This document shows, in pieces, positions 7,701-8,784 of a stretch of 8,784 nt of DNA (position 1 is its first letter; each line of letters begins with the position of its first letter). The notes beneath the pieces are model-generated. The model was not told where the DNA came from. It was given only the letters and a program-made list of their open reading frames with translations, and searched no databases. The stretch is from M3007 sp964392655 (lineage in GTDB: Bacteria > Bacteroidota > Bacteroidia > Chitinophagales > Saprospiraceae). The DNA lies in contig CAYMQY010000185.1 in the NCBI GenBank assembly GCA_964392655.1, positions 1-8,784 on the forward strand. Direction: 5' to 3'. A program made the position numbers and the translations under genes.

Positions 7701-8784
7701 CCGCCTGCCATCGCGGTGAGCGCCGTGCGGACAAACGTCACCTGCTTCGGTACCGCCACCGGTACCGCCACGGCCACCGCTTCGGGCGGTAGCGGCACAC
7801 TGGCGTACAAATGGAGCGACCCTGCCGGACAAACCACACCCGCAGCCGCCAACCTGACGGCGGGCGCCTACACTGTTACCGTGACGGACGGTAATGGTTG
7901 CACCAACACGGCCAGCGTGACCATTTCGCAGCCGCAAGCCCTGTCGCTTAGCCTTGCGACGCAGGCAGTAGCCTGTTTCGGACAAAACACCGGATCGGTC
8001 AGTTCCACTGTGGTCGGCGGCACCACGCCGTATTCGTACGCCTGGAGCAGCAGCGAACTCTCGCCGGGTATTTCCGCCAAACCGGCGGGAACCTACACCC
8101 TCACCCTGACCGACAATAATGGCTGCACCACCACCGCATCGGCGACGGTGACTCAACCGACCGCGCTTACGGTGTCGGCTACTCAGCAAAACATCGGCTG
8201 TTTCGGTGCAACAACCGGCAGCGCTCAACTCACTCTGGGCGGCGGCACCACGCCGTATTCCGTCACCTGGAGCGGCCCCGGCGGATTTACCGCCACGGGC
8301 ACCACACTGAACAACCTTGCCGCAGGCAACTACTCGGCTACCGTGTCGGATGCTGCGGGTTGCACCAGTAGCCAATCGCTCACACTGACCCAACCCGTCT
8401 CGGCACTGGCCATTGCGCTGCCGCCTGTCGGCGACACGATCTGTTTCGGCGCTGCCAACGGCACAGCCACGGCAAGCGCCTCGGGCGGCACGTCGCCGTT
8501 TCAGTTCCTCTGGGCGCCGGGGGGGCAAACGACACCCGCCGTTTCCGGCCTTAGCGCCGGCACGTATACGCTGACGGTGACGGATGCCAACAGTTGTACC
8601 CGCTCCGCCTCCATTGTCATCCCGCAAAAACAAATGCTGGCGGTGCAGGCATCCGGCGGTTCGGTGGACTGCGCAGGCAGCAGCAGTGGCGAGGCATCGG
8701 TAACCGCCGTTTTGTACGGAAACACGCCTGCCGGACTTGGGCAGTTTTCATACTTGTGGAGCACTAATCCGGCTCAAACGGGTA
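4776..8784 (+). CDS. Giant SprB-repeat surface adhesin-like protein, 3' partial
   Basis: The frame is open from 4776 to the right edge (1336 codons including the N gap) with no stop, so the C-terminus is missing. Residues 1-28 form a signal peptide. Residues 29-283 are a choice-of-anchor L domain (FRYCFASEEYPEF at 154-166, NDIFGFFIQGPN at 172-183, CQTYTIKLVIADVGD at 252-266). Residues 284-390 are Calx-beta-like (GTATNGVDY, then LAEGTEF). About 432-572 is a proprotein-convertase P-domain (HGWVDDLDVYLISPGG; GAWRLSLRDDQNGFVGTLHD). Residues 573-625 are Ig-like (TWTPTTGL, CPDC), 626-708 FN3-like, and from about 715 SprB repeats run to the edge. SprB-type proteins are type IX-secreted adhesins used in gliding and attachment; that role is inferred here. 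The ATG at 4776 supplies Arg2 and Arg9 ahead of the hydrophobic core; the in-frame ATG at 4812 would leave an uncharged signal n-region. An in-frame TGA at 4749 bounds the start. Confidence 0.9.
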   Translation, partial: MRCTCYALRIAQMAALFFLFTATSSLSQSLQVTNANTAPFTPSNLISNVFLGAGVEVSSITYNGQPISVGYFTNGSTAVGIERGIVMTTGLVETANANLDQFGCHEVGSEFANNNVGGFFPGFDPDLTPIAGGALFDVTAYTITFVPTSDTLRFRYCFASEEYPEFACSQYNDIFGFFIQGPNYPVATNIARIPGTGLPVSINNIHPDNTTPSNPCPPVNAQYYINNNGSANQPTFDGLTRVFTAEAVVVPCQTYTIKLVIADVGDPAYDSGVFLEAKSFGTGALRTTLATPSLDGTVTEGCSDGSITFRLPLPADADFPIDYQILGTATNGVDYQTIPSNLFIPAGQQELVIPIIAVEDALAEGTEFIALDVRRDPCNRDTILVFLRENTIVPPDQLADAVLCLGNPPVQLNGALPIQLPTPPSFSISPNLSVNPVNTPVSSAINVFGVLPAVLQPGMIRSVCLNATHGWVDDLDVYLISPGGQVLELMTDCGGAGKNFTNVCFTPAAPRSIASATAFDAPFAGDWLPEGPWSDLWGGGAYPVNGAWRLSLRDDQNGFVGTLHDWSITFEPLYGVDYTWTPTTGLSCPDCPRPDANPTTSTTYFLHAVDSYGCDVSDTVSVVVVQALDDPTVVCGGFTNTSITFNWNDVPGAAGYLVNVGGMGWMPPSGMNTHTVTGLGPGATITIEVQAVDSSGMPCPALIGTATCSNCDPPVVNVAVTNVTCPSGTNGGAVLTPDGLNPPYTFALAAQTNATGVFSNLSAGAYTATVTDATGCSALVPVTIGSPNPIVIAITPENVTCFNGDNGAGTAVVTGGTAPYNYKWSDPAGQTSVKAVNLKVGTYTVTVTDSHGCTGTASVTLTSPPDLIVFVTPTAAKCNGQASGMATVSASGGIGPYNFAWSYNGQTGPIAINLPAGSHLVTVTDAVGCAKXXXXXXXXXXXXXXXXXXXXXXXXXXXXXXXXXXTLTQTATVTAPPAIAVSAVRTNVTCFGTATGTATATASGGSGTLAYKWSDPAGQTTPAAANLTAGAYTVTVTDGNGCTNTASVTISQPQALSLSLATQAVACFGQNTGSVSSTVVGGTTPYSYAWSSSELSPGISAKPAGTYTLTLTDNNGCTTTASATVTQPTALTVSATQQNIGCFGATTGSAQLTLGGGTTPYSVTWSGPGGFTATGTTLNNLAAGNYSATVSDAAGCTSSQSLTLTQPVSALAIALPPVGDTICFGAANGTATASASGGTSPFQFLWAPGGQTTPAVSGLSAGTYTLTVTDANSCTRSASIVIPQKQMLAVQASGGSVDCAGSSSGEASVTAVLYGNTPAGLGQFSYLWSTNPAQTG
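6918..8784 (+). repeat. Tandem SprB repeat array, eight units visible
   Basis: Units begin at about 6918, 7143, 7374, [gap], 7710, 7941, 8166, 8406 and 8637; the last is cut by the window. Complete units are 75-80 residues. Each begins with a beta-rich stretch and a Cys near residue 11-13 (typically TCFG), then a GG-x-x-PY-x-x-x-W core, then L-x-A-G-x-Y-T-x-T-V-T-D, and a second Cys at 62-66 (typically GCT). Units 2 (7143) and 4 (7710) are closest: 41 of 77 residues match in an ungapped hand alignment, with YKWSDPAGQT identical and both Cys at positions 12 and 64. The pattern matches the SprB repeat family. Divergence between units at DNA level shows the array is not a recent exact duplication. 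Confidence 0.9.
7571..7670. other. 100-N assembly gap inside the repeat array
   Basis: Exactly 100 N lie between GCCAAAAC and ACGCTCACAC. The frame is the same on both sides if the gap is taken as 100 bases, but repeat phase is not: unit 3 would be 112 residues long, against 75-80 for all others. The round length suggests a placeholder for unknown distance. Protein numbering after residue 931 is therefore unreliable. Confidence 0.97.

Noticed and set aside
6677..7792. Out-of-frame plus-strand open frame in the adhesin
   Set aside because: An Arg/His-rich shadow of the repeat region, crossing the N gap; the adhesin frame carries all recognisable motifs.
6054..8633. Very long open frame on the minus strand, antisense to the adhesin
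   Set aside because: It is Arg/Gly/His-rich without recognisable domains, reads through the N gap, and lies opposite a frame with clear signal peptide, P-domain and SprB repeats. High GC and repeat periodicity explain its length.
6918..8784. Regular about 231-bp repeats as a possible CRISPR or satellite
   Set aside because: The repeats are in-frame protein repeats with diverged DNA and no short identical repeats with unique spacers.

Overview
The window reads as part of a Bacteroidota chromosome, most likely a Saprospiraceae or Chitinophagales relative. This rests on family content: a SprB-repeat adhesin that begins with a choice-of-anchor L domain, a secreted Asp-box (BNR-like) beta-propeller, a DUF3179 membrane protein, no Shine-Dalgarno sequences ahead of the starts, and two sites resembling the Bacteroidota -33/-7 promoter. 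No RNA gene, CRISPR array or insertion sequence was found.

Layout from left to right. Positions 1-63 hold an unusual left edge: a palindrome (8-17) followed by 12 A and 16 A runs. Positions 22-1884 (minus strand) encode a secreted protein with 13 Asp-box motifs, and its last 13 residues are read from the homopolymer and the sequence beyond it. The region 1885-2036 lies between divergent genes and carries candidate promoters and a 9-bp inverted repeat. Positions 2037-3452 (plus) encode a 471-residue helical protein of unknown function with TPR-like hairpins. It converges on 3461-4621 (minus), a DUF3179 protein with three predicted membrane helices; the two stops are 8 bp apart. The region 4622-4775 is a second divergent intergenic space with a small palindrome and a terminator-like hairpin. 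From 4776 to the right edge (plus) runs one very large open frame: signal peptide, choice-of-anchor L, Calx-beta-like, P-domain, Ig-like and FN3-like domains, then a tandem array of SprB repeats. It is interrupted by a 100-N gap at 7571-7670 and has no stop within the window.

Two of the four proteins are predicted to be exported and are built from beta-rich extracellular repeats, as expected for cell-surface adhesion or gliding in Bacteroidota that use the type IX secretion system. No type IX sorting domain is visible: one gene runs off the window and the other ends in the homopolymer. Nothing shows that the four genes form a pathway or operon; orientations alternate -, +, -, +. Sampled lines suggest lower GC in the propeller gene (about 37-50%) than in the other genes (about 65-77%).

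I found no convincing new biological system. The observations most worth following up are the repeat-phase evidence that the N gap has the wrong length, the suspicious 3' end of the propeller gene, and the architectures of the two large surface proteins.
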